Of a DNA stretch of 5,250 nucleotides, positions 1 to 5,250 are shown one piece after another. A program made the position numbers and the translations under genes. The DNA is from Rhizobiaceae bacterium UBA1291 (lineage in GTDB: Bacteria; Pseudomonadota; Alphaproteobacteria; Rhizobiales; Rhizobiaceae). Every line of letters starts with the position of its first letter. The stretch's first letter is position 1. The stretch covers positions 1 to 5,250 of the forward strand of contig DBUL01000174.1 of assembly GCA_002307905.1 (NCBI GenBank). The letters run 5' to 3'. The notes under the pieces are model-generated. The model searched no databases. It worked only from the letters and a program-made list of their open reading frames with translations, and was not told the origin of the DNA.

Positions 1-2330
1 CGAAAAGGCCGAGGTTCCGGCAAGCCCTCGAGACGCTGCGGGTCGAACTTGAAGGCCAGCATGGGGCGGTTCCCCACGGCGTAGGCCTGCTGGAAATAGT
101 TGGTGCGGAGCGTCGCTTCGATGGAGTTGATGTAGCGGCGCAGAATGCGGTCCTCGTCGAGGCTCGGCACCGACGCCAGCGCCGTTTCGAGCGTTTCGCG
201 GCATTCCGCCAGCTTGCGCTGGCGCGCCTTGTCACCAAGTTTCGGGTCGAACGTGAGTTCGAACAGAGAGAGGATCGTTGCAGCGATAGCCGGATGCTTG
301 TTGAGCGTGTCGGCGATGTGGCGCTGCGAGTAGACGAAACCGCATTGGCGCAGGTGCGCGGCATAGGCGCGTAGAACATTCGCCTGACGGCCGGTGAGCC
401 CGGCTGTCAGTACCAGCCGGTTGAAGGCATCGTTGTCGAGCGTGCCGGTAAAGGCGAGAACGAAGGCTTCCTCAAGCAGGGGTCCTTGCGATGCAATGTC
501 GAAGCCGCGGTCGCCCTGTACCTGGAGTTCCATGTCATGCAGCACGACAAGGCCTTCATTGGCTGTCCCTTCGTCGAGACCGATGTCGAAGGTTCGCTCG
601 CTGATGACGTGGAAGCCCAGGTTTTCGAGGAGCGGGACGCGGCGGGACAGCGGCAGGTGCGCGCCGGCATGGAAGATCTTCAGATAGAGGAGAACCCCTT
701 GCTCGCCGTCGACTTCATGGAAGGCGATAGAGATTGGCGCACCCTCACGGCAAGCCTGGATATGGCGCAGGTCTGCCACTGCGTCTTCAGGGCTGAAGGC
801 CTCCTGGAAGGCCTGGGTGACCGCGAGCTGAGGCGCATCGTCTCCGGCGAGCGTGGTAAACCGGTCGAGCCAGCGTGCCGTGATCTCCCGCACGGCCTGT
901 TCCAGCCGGGCCTGGGCAATGCGTGGGGTCTTTCCCTCGGACCGGCCGATGATGATGTGCACGCGCGCCACGCCGCCCTCGGGGAAAGCCGGATAATAGG
1001 CTGAGACATGGCCATCGTAGACCGTCTTGAAATAGGCGCCGATCTTCTCACGGATCGATGAATTGTAGTCCTCCCGCGGTACATAGACGATCAGAGACAC
1101 GAAGCGGTCGAACTGGTCGATGCGCGGCAGCACGCGCACGCGGGGGCGCTCCGCGAGATCGTTGATCTGCTCTGAGAATTTGGCCAAAAGGTCAGTGTCG
1201 ATCTGGAACAGATCGTCACGCGGATAGGATTCCAGCGTGTTTTCCAGGATACGGCCAGAATGGCTCTGCGGGTCGAAACCGAAATGGCTGATCACCTTTT
1301 CAACCTTGGCACGCAAGAGCGGAATCTGGTTGACCGAGCGGGTATAGGCGGTCGCCGTAAACAGGCCGACGATGCGAAGCTCGCCGGTTACCTTGCCGTC
1401 AGGCCCGAAGCGCTTGATGCCGACATAATCCATGTAGGCGCGCCGGTGGACTACTGATTTCACATTGGCCTTCGTTACGATAAGGAAGTCCGGGCCCTGC
1501 AGGAAGGCGAGGATTTCCGGCGTCGTGGTCACCGCATGTTTCCCCTGGCGCAGGACGAGCACGTCCGGATCGGAGAGGATCCCGAGCCCCTGGCCATGGC
1601 TGCGCTCGACCTTGGCGTCGGCGCCTTCGCCGGAATAGGTGTATTCGCGCATGCCGAGGAAGGTGAAATTGTCCTTGCGCAGCCAGTCCAGGAAGGCGAG
1701 GGCTTCGTCACGATCGGCCTTGCGGCGTCCGGCGATGGTGGTTGAAAGTTCCTGTATCGCCGTGTCGAGCAAGGCGAGCATCGGCTTCCAGTCGTTGAAG
1801 GCGAGTTTGACACTGGCGAGCACAGTGAGAAGATTTTCCTCAAGCGCTCGCGACTGTTCAGGGTTAAGCGGCGCGAGATGGATCTGCATGTAGCTGACCC
1901 GGGTTGCCCCTTCTGCCTCGTGTTCCGGCATGGACAGGCTGATCTCCCCACCTGGCGCCAGTGTCAAGATCGGGTGAACCGCCATGGCAATGTCGCGGTG
2001 AAGGCTTGTCACCTCGCCCATCACCGAATCATAGAGGAACGCCTTGTTGCGATCGACGATCGAGAGGATGCTGACGGGCATGCCGCCAGGCGTCACCTCT
2101 GGTGTCGTCTCGATTGTGATGCGCGGTGCTTTGCCGTCCCAGGCTGCCAGATCGCCGGCCGCACGCACAGCGGAGAAGGCCAGCATTTCCGGGGTATAGA
2201 GATCGAGATCGTCATTGCTGGCGCGACCAAAGAGAATTCCAGGGTCGACGAATACCTCGCCGTTGGCCACCGCTATGCGCCGTGCGCTCTCGAACTGCTG
2301 CTCTCTCCGGGATTTCCTGCTCGCGACCAT
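1..2330 (-). CDS. NAD-specific glutamate dehydrogenase, large ACT-domain type (N-terminal part, runs off left edge)
   Basis: Oxidatively deaminates L-glutamate to 2-oxoglutarate and ammonium with NAD+, in the cytoplasm; this is the large (about 1,600-residue) bacterial family that includes Caulobacter GdhZ. The frame is open from ATG at 2330 to the left edge, giving 776 residues. Visible family signatures are SIVDR (residues 90-94) followed by FLYDSVMGEVTS in the first ACT-like regulatory region, FTFLGMREY (about 222-230), VNQIPLLRAKVE and ESYPRDDLFQI (367-377), and YVPREDYNSSIREKIG from about 416. The last residues seen, FKFDPQRLEGLPEPRPF, normally come just before the catalytic segment (GVHLRFG..ARGGLRWSDR), so the active site lies outside the window. 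The start is supported by a good Shine-Dalgarno sequence and a Lys/Arg-rich N-terminus like rhizobial homologues. It is transcribed divergently from pdxY. No frameshift or internal stop is seen. Family assignment is very secure; the activity of this copy is inferred. Confidence 0.95.
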   Translation of the reverse strand, partial: MVASRKSRREQQFESARRIAVANGEVFVDPGILFGRASNDDLDLYTPEMLAFSAVRAAGDLAAWDGKAPRITIETTPEVTPGGMPVSILSIVDRNKAFLYDSVMGEVTSLHRDIAMAVHPILTLAPGGEISLSMPEHEAEGATRVSYMQIHLAPLNPEQSRALEENLLTVLASVKLAFNDWKPMLALLDTAIQELSTTIAGRRKADRDEALAFLDWLRKDNFTFLGMREYTYSGEGADAKVERSHGQGLGILSDPDVLVLRQGKHAVTTTPEILAFLQGPDFLIVTKANVKSVVHRRAYMDYVGIKRFGPDGKVTGELRIVGLFTATAYTRSVNQIPLLRAKVEKVISHFGFDPQSHSGRILENTLESYPRDDLFQIDTDLLAKFSEQINDLAERPRVRVLPRIDQFDRFVSLIVYVPREDYNSSIREKIGAYFKTVYDGHVSAYYPAFPEGGVARVHIIIGRSEGKTPRIAQARLEQAVREITARWLDRFTTLAGDDAPQLAVTQAFQEAFSPEDAVADLRHIQACREGAPISIAFHEVDGEQGVLLYLKIFHAGAHLPLSRRVPLLENLGFHVISERTFDIGLDEGTANEGLVVLHDMELQVQGDRGFDIASQGPLLEEAFVLAFTGTLDNDAFNRLVLTAGLTGRQANVLRAYAAHLRQCGFVYSQRHIADTLNKHPAIAATILSLFELTFDPKLGDKARQRKLAECRETLETALASVPSLDEDRILRRYINSIEATLRTNYFQQAYAVGNRPMLAFKFDPQRLEGLPEPRPF

Positions 2331-2515
2331 TGTTCACTCCCTCAATGCCATCCGCATGTTGCACGCTTGTACAATAAAATCTCTTGCCAAGACATGTATG
2401 CTTTTCCAATTCCGATGGAAATTTGCGGCGGTTCGTTGCGCGATAACTAGGATGCACAGATTGACAGCCGCGGCCCTTATGCCCGATCAACGACGCCACA
2501 ATATGGATTTCAACC
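2331..2515. promoter_or_regulatory. Divergent intergenic control region between the glutamate dehydrogenase gene and pdxY
   Basis: These 185 bases must contain the promoters of both divergent genes. The centre (about 2366-2425) is clearly more A/T-rich than the flanking genes, as expected for promoter DNA. It contains small symmetric elements: the palindrome TTGTACAA (2367-2374), ACATGT (2392-2397), and an imperfect inverted repeat AATTCC-GAT-GGAAATT (2408-2423). No pair of -35 and -10 boxes with convincing spacing could be picked out on either strand, so no exact promoter is called. Whether any palindrome is an operator is unknown. Confidence 0.45.
2337..2343 (-). promoter_or_regulatory. Shine-Dalgarno site of the glutamate dehydrogenase gene
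   Basis: Read on the minus strand the sequence is GAGGGAG followed by TGAACA and the ATG at 2330, a strong ribosome-binding site with a 6-base spacer. It decides the start in favour of this ATG. Confidence 0.75.
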
Positions 2516-3466
2516 ATGACAGAATATGCACCCGGCGCGGTGATCGTCATTTCGAGCCACGTCGTTCGCGGCTCTGTCGGCAACAGGGCTGCGGTCTTCG
2601 CGCTCGAGAGCCTCGGTTTTCCCGTCTGGGCTCTCCCGACCATCGTGCTGCCCTGGCACCCCGGTCATGGTCCATCGACCCGGCTCACCTTTGCTGAAGA
2701 TGAATTTGATCATGCGATCGACGACCTCATTCGCGCGCCCTGGCTGTCCGAGGTGAAGGCCGTGTTGACCGGCTATTTCGGCAATGCTGCCCAGCCGCGT
2801 TCGGTCGCCCGTTTGATCGAGGCACTGCGCGAGCGCAATCCTGACCTTCTCTATGTCTGCGATCCGGTGATGGGTGACGTCGGCGGTCTCTATATCCGCG
2901 AGGAGACGGCCGTAGCGATCCGCGACGCGCTGATCCCGCTTGCTTCTGTCGCCACGCCCAACCGCTCCGAGCTGGAATGGCTGGTGGGCGGCACATTGTC
3001 GAGCAATGCCGAGATCATTGAAGCCGCCCTGTCGCTCGGTCCGTCGCGCATGCTGGTCACTTCGGCTGTCCCAATGATGGCGGGAGGCACCGGCAACCTT
3101 TATCTCAGCGGAAAACACGCCCTGCTCGCTGAACACAGGTTGATCGACAATCCCCCTAACGGCCTCGGTGACCTCACCTCGGCTCTCTTCCTGGCACGGC
3201 TCCTCGCAGGCGTCTCTGACGAGAGGGCCTTGCAGCTGACGACGGCAAGCGTCTTCGAAGTGCTGGCCCGCACTGCCAAGCGCGGGGGAGATGAACTGAC
3301 ACTCGAAAGCGATGCGTCGAGCCTTGCCACGCCGATGGCGCTCATCCAGATGCGCCGCCTCGTTCATCCGGCCCAGCGCCCGAAGCGGAGCTCAGCGCTA
3401 TTCGCATTTCGGGTTTGCGTTCGAAGCTTGCGTGAAACTGTTGCTATCAAGGCCGCGGCACGCTAA
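2516..3466 (+). CDS. pdxY: Pyridoxal kinase (PdxY/PdxK family), with C-terminal extension
   Basis: Phosphorylates pyridoxal, and possibly pyridoxine and pyridoxamine, at the 5'-hydroxyl using ATP in the cytoplasmic vitamin B6 salvage pathway; a ribokinase-fold enzyme. Visible motifs are the substrate-side ISSHVVRGSVGNRAA (12-26), LTGYFGN (84-90), CDPVMGD (115-121), TPNRSELEWL (147-156) and the family's GLGDLTSALFL (216-226), where Asp219 is the expected catalytic base. At 316 residues it is longer than E. coli PdxY (287); the recognisable family sequence ends near residue 282, and the last 34 residues are an Arg-rich tail without recognised similarity. The ATG at 2516 is chosen because MTEYAPGAVIVISSHVV matches the family N-terminus; the Shine-Dalgarno sequence is weak (GGA about 10 bases upstream). 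The kinase family is certain. The PdxY versus PdxK label is less so, because the segment after CDPVMG resembles PdxK. Confidence 0.92.
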   Translation: MTEYAPGAVIVISSHVVRGSVGNRAAVFALESLGFPVWALPTIVLPWHPGHGPSTRLTFAEDEFDHAIDDLIRAPWLSEVKAVLTGYFGNAAQPRSVARLIEALRERNPDLLYVCDPVMGDVGGLYIREETAVAIRDALIPLASVATPNRSELEWLVGGTLSSNAEIIEAALSLGPSRMLVTSAVPMMAGGTGNLYLSGKHALLAEHRLIDNPPNGLGDLTSALFLARLLAGVSDERALQLTTASVFEVLARTAKRGGDELTLESDASSLATPMALIQMRRLVHPAQRPKRSSALFAFRVCVRSLRETVAIKAAAR

Positions 3467-3475
3467 TCGGGAAGC

Positions 3476-4117
3476 ATGAAGCGCTTCCCATCCACCCTTC
3501 TCAACGGTTATCGTAACTTCATGAGCGGGCGCTATGCCGGCGAGCGGGAGCGATATCGCATCTTGGCCGACCAGGGCCAGAAGCCCCACACTCTGGTGGT
3601 TGCGTGTTGCGACAGCCGCGCCGCGCCGGAGACGATCTTCGATGCCGGTCCAGGCGAATTGTTCGTCGTGCGCAACGTCGCGAACATGGTCCCCCCCTAC
3701 GAGCCGGATGGCCAATATCACTCTACCTCGGCAGCCCTGGAATTCGCTGTCCAGGCCTTGCGGGTGCGTGACATCATCGTCATGGGCCATGGCCGATGTG
3801 GCGGCATCCGCGCCGCGCTCGATCCAAAAGGGGAACCGCTTTCGCCGGGCGATTTCATCGGCAAGTGGATGGGCTTGGTCAGGACTTCTGCCGAGCAGAT
3901 CCAGGGCAATTCGGTGATGACGGATACCGAGCGCCAGACTGCACTGGAGCGCATCTCGATCCGCAACTCGATCGCCAATCTGCGGACCTTTCCCTGCGTG
4001 AAGATCCTTGAGGAGCGTGGCAAGCTGCAGATCCACGGAGCCTGGTTCGACATCGCCAATGGCGAACTCTGGATCATGGATCCGGAAAGCCGGGATTTCG
4101 TCCGTCTCGACGGGTGA
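3476..4117 (+). CDS. Beta-class carbonic anhydrase
   Basis: Catalyses reversible hydration of CO2 to bicarbonate, supplying bicarbonate for carboxylases and buffering pH in the cytoplasm. The 213-residue protein has the usual beta-class zinc site: ACCDSR, with Cys44 as Zn ligand and the Asp46/Arg48 dyad, and MGHGRCGG, with His105 and Cys108. ELFVVRNVANMVPP (61-74), SAALEFAV (85-92) and the C-terminal HGAWFDIANGELWIMDP (187-203) are also typical. There is no signal peptide. The ATG at 3476 gives the N-terminus FPSTLLNGYRNFMSGRY seen in rhizobial relatives. An upstream start is impossible because the in-frame TAA of pdxY lies at 3464-3466, leaving only TCG GGA AGC in between. The GGGA at 3469-3472 sits only three bases from the ATG, which is tight for a ribosome site. 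The 9-base gap suggests cotranscription and perhaps translational coupling with pdxY. Relatives are annotated variously as cynT or can; there is no cyanate lyase gene here to justify cynT. Confidence 0.95.
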   Translation: MKRFPSTLLNGYRNFMSGRYAGERERYRILADQGQKPHTLVVACCDSRAAPETIFDAGPGELFVVRNVANMVPPYEPDGQYHSTSAALEFAVQALRVRDIIVMGHGRCGGIRAALDPKGEPLSPGDFIGKWMGLVRTSAEQIQGNSVMTDTERQTALERISIRNSIANLRTFPCVKILEERGKLQIHGAWFDIANGELWIMDPESRDFVRLDG

Positions 4118-4125
4118 CTGAGAGA

Positions 4126-4141
4126 CGCGCCAAAAGGCGCG
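4126..4141. terminator. GC hairpin between convergent genes, possible bidirectional terminator
   Basis: A perfect 6-bp inverted repeat, CGCGCC-AAAA-GGCGCG, lies in the 41-bp gap between the carbonic anhydrase stop (4117) and the transglycosylase stop (4159). Outer AGAC (4123-4126) and GTCT (4149-4152) could offer alternative pairing. Its position between convergent genes fits a shared terminator, but no T-run follows on either strand, so intrinsic termination would be weak. Confidence 0.45.
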
Positions 4142-4158
4142 CCTGAAAGTCTACGGTC

Positions 4159-4980
4159 CTATTGGCCGTCGATCTGTGCGCCGATATGGGCAATCGCCTG
4201 CTGGTAGACGGTGGCGGCGTTCCATTGCTGAATCGCGCGATAATTGGGCTGGCCGGGCTGGTAGCCGGCGCCCGCCTGCCAGCCGTGGCCGCGCAGGAAG
4301 TTGGCCGTCGAGGCAAGGGCGTCGGCTCGCGAGCCCACCAGATCGACCCTTCCGTCGCCATCCCCGTCCACGCCATATCTTACCACGCTACGCGGCAGGA
4401 ACTGCGTCTGGCCAATCTCGCCATGGGCAGCGCCCCGCGCGTTGACGGCCAACGAGCCATTGCCGACGAGTTGCAGTGCGGCGTAGAACTGATCGGTAAA
4501 GAAGTCAGAGCGACGGCAGTCATAGGCGAGCGTCGCCACGGCAGAGAGAATGTGCTCCTTGCCCATGAAGGAGCCGAAGCCGCTCTCCATGCCCCAGATC
4601 GCGATCAGCGGCCCAGCCGGCACGCCGTAGCGCTGTTCGATCTTGGCGAACAGTGCAGCGTTGCCCTTCTTCATGCTTTTGCCACGAGAGATGATGGTGG
4701 CTCCGCCGCGCTTTTGCATGAACTGGTCGAAGGAGAGCTTGAAGCTCCTTTGCCCGCGGTCGGCGCGGATTGTCGCGTTACTATAGGAAACACTGGCCAG
4801 GACCTTGTCCAGCACTCTCGGGCTCACGCCTCTCGCGGCCGCTTCGTTCCTGAAATCCCGTTTCCATGCATCGAAACCGGTGGCCGAATTGCCGCATTGC
4901 GCGGCATAGGCCGCACCGCCAGCCGACGAAACCATGGCCGCTGTGAGAAACGCCGCCGACAGGAACTTGGACAGTCGCAT
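4159..4980 (-). CDS. Lytic murein transglycosylase, MltB type (SLT_2 family), exported
   Basis: Cleaves the MurNAc-GlcNAc glycosidic bond of peptidoglycan in the periplasm with formation of 1,6-anhydroMurNAc, as part of wall turnover and remodelling. The 273-residue product begins with a Sec signal peptide (basic MRLSK, hydrophobic core, cleavage likely after AYA at about residue 26). The mature domain shows FDAWKRDFRNEAAARGVS (36-53), IWGMESGFGSFMG (128-140) with catalytic Glu132, GEIGQTQFLPRSV (187-199), and an EF-hand-like loop DGDGDGRVDL (205-214), comparable to the calcium loop of E. coli Slt35/MltB. It ends soon after WNAATVYQQAIAHIG, so it lacks the C-terminal PG_binding_1 domain of longer MltB homologues. 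Cys29 and Cys155 are its only cysteines and could form a disulphide. The start at 4980 is fixed by the signal peptide and by GAGG six bases upstream. It is convergent with the carbonic anhydrase gene and downstream of asd on the same strand. Confidence 0.94.
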   Translation of the reverse strand: MRLSKFLSAAFLTAAMVSSAGGAAYAAQCGNSATGFDAWKRDFRNEAAARGVSPRVLDKVLASVSYSNATIRADRGQRSFKLSFDQFMQKRGGATIISRGKSMKKGNAALFAKIEQRYGVPAGPLIAIWGMESGFGSFMGKEHILSAVATLAYDCRRSDFFTDQFYAALQLVGNGSLAVNARGAAHGEIGQTQFLPRSVVRYGVDGDGDGRVDLVGSRADALASTANFLRGHGWQAGAGYQPGQPNYRAIQQWNAATVYQQAIAHIGAQIDGQ

Positions 4981-4986
4981 TTATTG

Positions 4987-4990
4987 CCTC
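4987..4990 (-). promoter_or_regulatory. Shine-Dalgarno site of the transglycosylase gene
   Basis: On the minus strand GAGG is followed by CAATAA and the ATG at 4980, a 6-base spacer. This supports the signal-peptide start over the ATG at 5033, which is in a different, non-coding frame. Confidence 0.65.
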
Positions 4991-5016
4991 GTATTCTTGC
5001 GATTTGACTTGGTTGC

Positions 5017-5045
5017 AACATGCCAGCGCGCACTGACTATGTCAC
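5017..5045 (-). promoter_or_regulatory. Weak candidate sigma-70-type promoter for the transglycosylase gene
   Basis: On the minus strand GTGACA (5040-5045) matches the -35 consensus TTGACA at five of six positions, and CATGTT (5017-5022) matches the -10 consensus at three of six, with a 17-bp spacer. The pair lies about 37 bases upstream of the start codon. The -10 match is poor, so this is only a suggestion; it would give the gene transcription independent of asd. Confidence 0.2.
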
Positions 5046-5109
5046 GCCGGGTTCAGCTGTTTCGACGCTAGTTTCGCGTATCTGCCGATCACGAAATCAT
5101 GAGCTTCGC

Positions 5110-5138
5110 CGGCCCCGCGCCCAGAAGCGCCGGGGCCG
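5110..5138 (-). terminator. GC-rich hairpin downstream of asd, probable terminator
   Basis: CGGCCCC (5110-5116) pairs with GGGGCCG (5132-5138). An inner GCGC/GCGC (5117-5120 with 5127-5130) extends the stem with a one-base bulge at 5131, leaving the six-base loop CCAGAA. It sits 13 bases beyond the asd stop codon, the usual place for a terminator. No clear T-run follows on the minus strand, so it could instead be a 3'-end stabilising or attenuating hairpin. Confidence 0.6.
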
Positions 5139-5151
5139 ATAGATGGATGGA

Positions 5152-5250
5152 TCAGGCCGCGGCCTTTTTCGGCTTGATCAGACCGCGATTGATCAGCAGT
5201 TCGGCGATCTGCACAGCGTTGAGAGCCGCACCCTTGCGCAGGTTGTCGTT
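5152..5250 (-). CDS. asd: Aspartate-semialdehyde dehydrogenase, C-terminal 32 residues (runs off right edge)
   Basis: The enzyme reduces aspartyl phosphate to aspartate semialdehyde with NADPH in the cytoplasm, the branch point towards lysine/diaminopimelate, threonine and methionine. Only the end is visible: NDNLRKGAALNAVQIAELLINRGL, then IKPKKAAA and a TGA stop (5152-5154). The segment DNLRKGAALN-x-VQIAE is the highly characteristic C-terminal helix of bacterial aspartate-semialdehyde dehydrogenases. The Lys/Ala-rich tail is normal for the rhizobial proteins as I recall them. The substrate- and NADP-binding regions are outside the window, so integrity of the gene cannot be judged. It lies upstream of the transglycosylase gene on the same strand, separated by 171 bases that include a strong hairpin, so the two are probably separate transcription units. 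Confidence 0.9.
   Translation of the reverse strand, partial: NDNLRKGAALNAVQIAELLINRGLIKPKKAAA

Noticed and set aside
486..1004. A 172-codon plus-strand open frame inside the glutamate dehydrogenase gene
   Set aside because: The minus-strand dehydrogenase frame is continuous and family-like throughout; the plus-strand frame is a by-product of its codon bias.
2375..2392. Possible sigma-54 promoter (TGGCA) upstream of the glutamate dehydrogenase gene on the minus strand
   Set aside because: The GC pair required ten bases after the GG is replaced by TA, so the -12 element is absent.
2510..3367. A 285-codon open frame antisense to pdxY
   Set aside because: It lies opposite a clear kinase gene, has no recognisable motif and is rich in His, Arg, Gln and Asp, as expected for the reverse complement of a GC-rich gene.
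4888..4902. Possible lipoprotein signal at Cys29 of the transglycosylase
   Set aside because: The residues before the cysteine are A-A-Q, and Gln at the -1 position does not fit a lipobox; AYA gives a normal signal peptidase I site instead.
4162..5007. A 281-codon open frame antisense to the transglycosylase gene
   Set aside because: It mirrors the whole mltB-type gene, which has a signal peptide, catalytic motif and ribosome site. The antisense product shows no known motif.
1..5250. Mobile elements, CRISPR repeats, tRNA/rRNA genes, toxin-antitoxin or defence modules
   Set aside because: No transposase or integrase motif, regularly spaced repeat, tRNA-like cloverleaf or compositional break was seen; the five genes are ordinary metabolic and cell-wall genes.

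Overview
The window looks like ordinary chromosomal core DNA of an alphaproteobacterium, most likely a member of the Rhizobiales/Hyphomicrobiales (Rhizobium/Agrobacterium/Sinorhizobium type). This rests on the high GC content with strong G/C bias at third codon positions, the very large ACT-domain type of NAD-dependent glutamate dehydrogenase, and the close resemblance of all five proteins to rhizobial versions as I remember them. No search was run, so the genus is an inference.

Layout, left to right. Positions 1-2330 (minus strand) hold the N-terminal half, 776 residues, of a large NAD-specific glutamate dehydrogenase; the gene runs off the left edge just before its catalytic core. Positions 2331-2515 are a 185-bp divergent control region. 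Positions 2516-3466 (plus) encode a PdxY/PdxK-type pyridoxal kinase with an unusual C-terminal tail. Nine bases later, and in the same reading frame, 3476-4117 (plus) encodes a beta-class carbonic anhydrase. A short GC hairpin lies between this gene and a convergent gene at 4159-4980 (minus), which encodes an exported MltB-type lytic murein transglycosylase. After a 171-bp spacer with a strong hairpin, 5152-5250 (minus) is the last 32 codons of aspartate-semialdehyde dehydrogenase (asd), which enters from the right edge.

The genes are mainly housekeeping: glutamate catabolism to 2-oxoglutarate, vitamin B6 salvage, CO2/bicarbonate interconversion, peptidoglycan turnover, and the aspartate-family pathway (Lys/DAP, Thr, Met). 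Links can be suggested: pyridoxal phosphate serves the aminotransferases that feed glutamate metabolism, and asd supplies the DAP precursor for the peptidoglycan that MltB cleaves. These are inferences from proximity only. I found no mobile element, CRISPR array, RNA gene, toxin-antitoxin or defence module, and no sign of a novel system. The most noteworthy details are the pdxY 3' extension, its arrangement in one frame with the carbonic anhydrase gene, and the loss in the kinase of a cysteine noted in E. coli PdxY.
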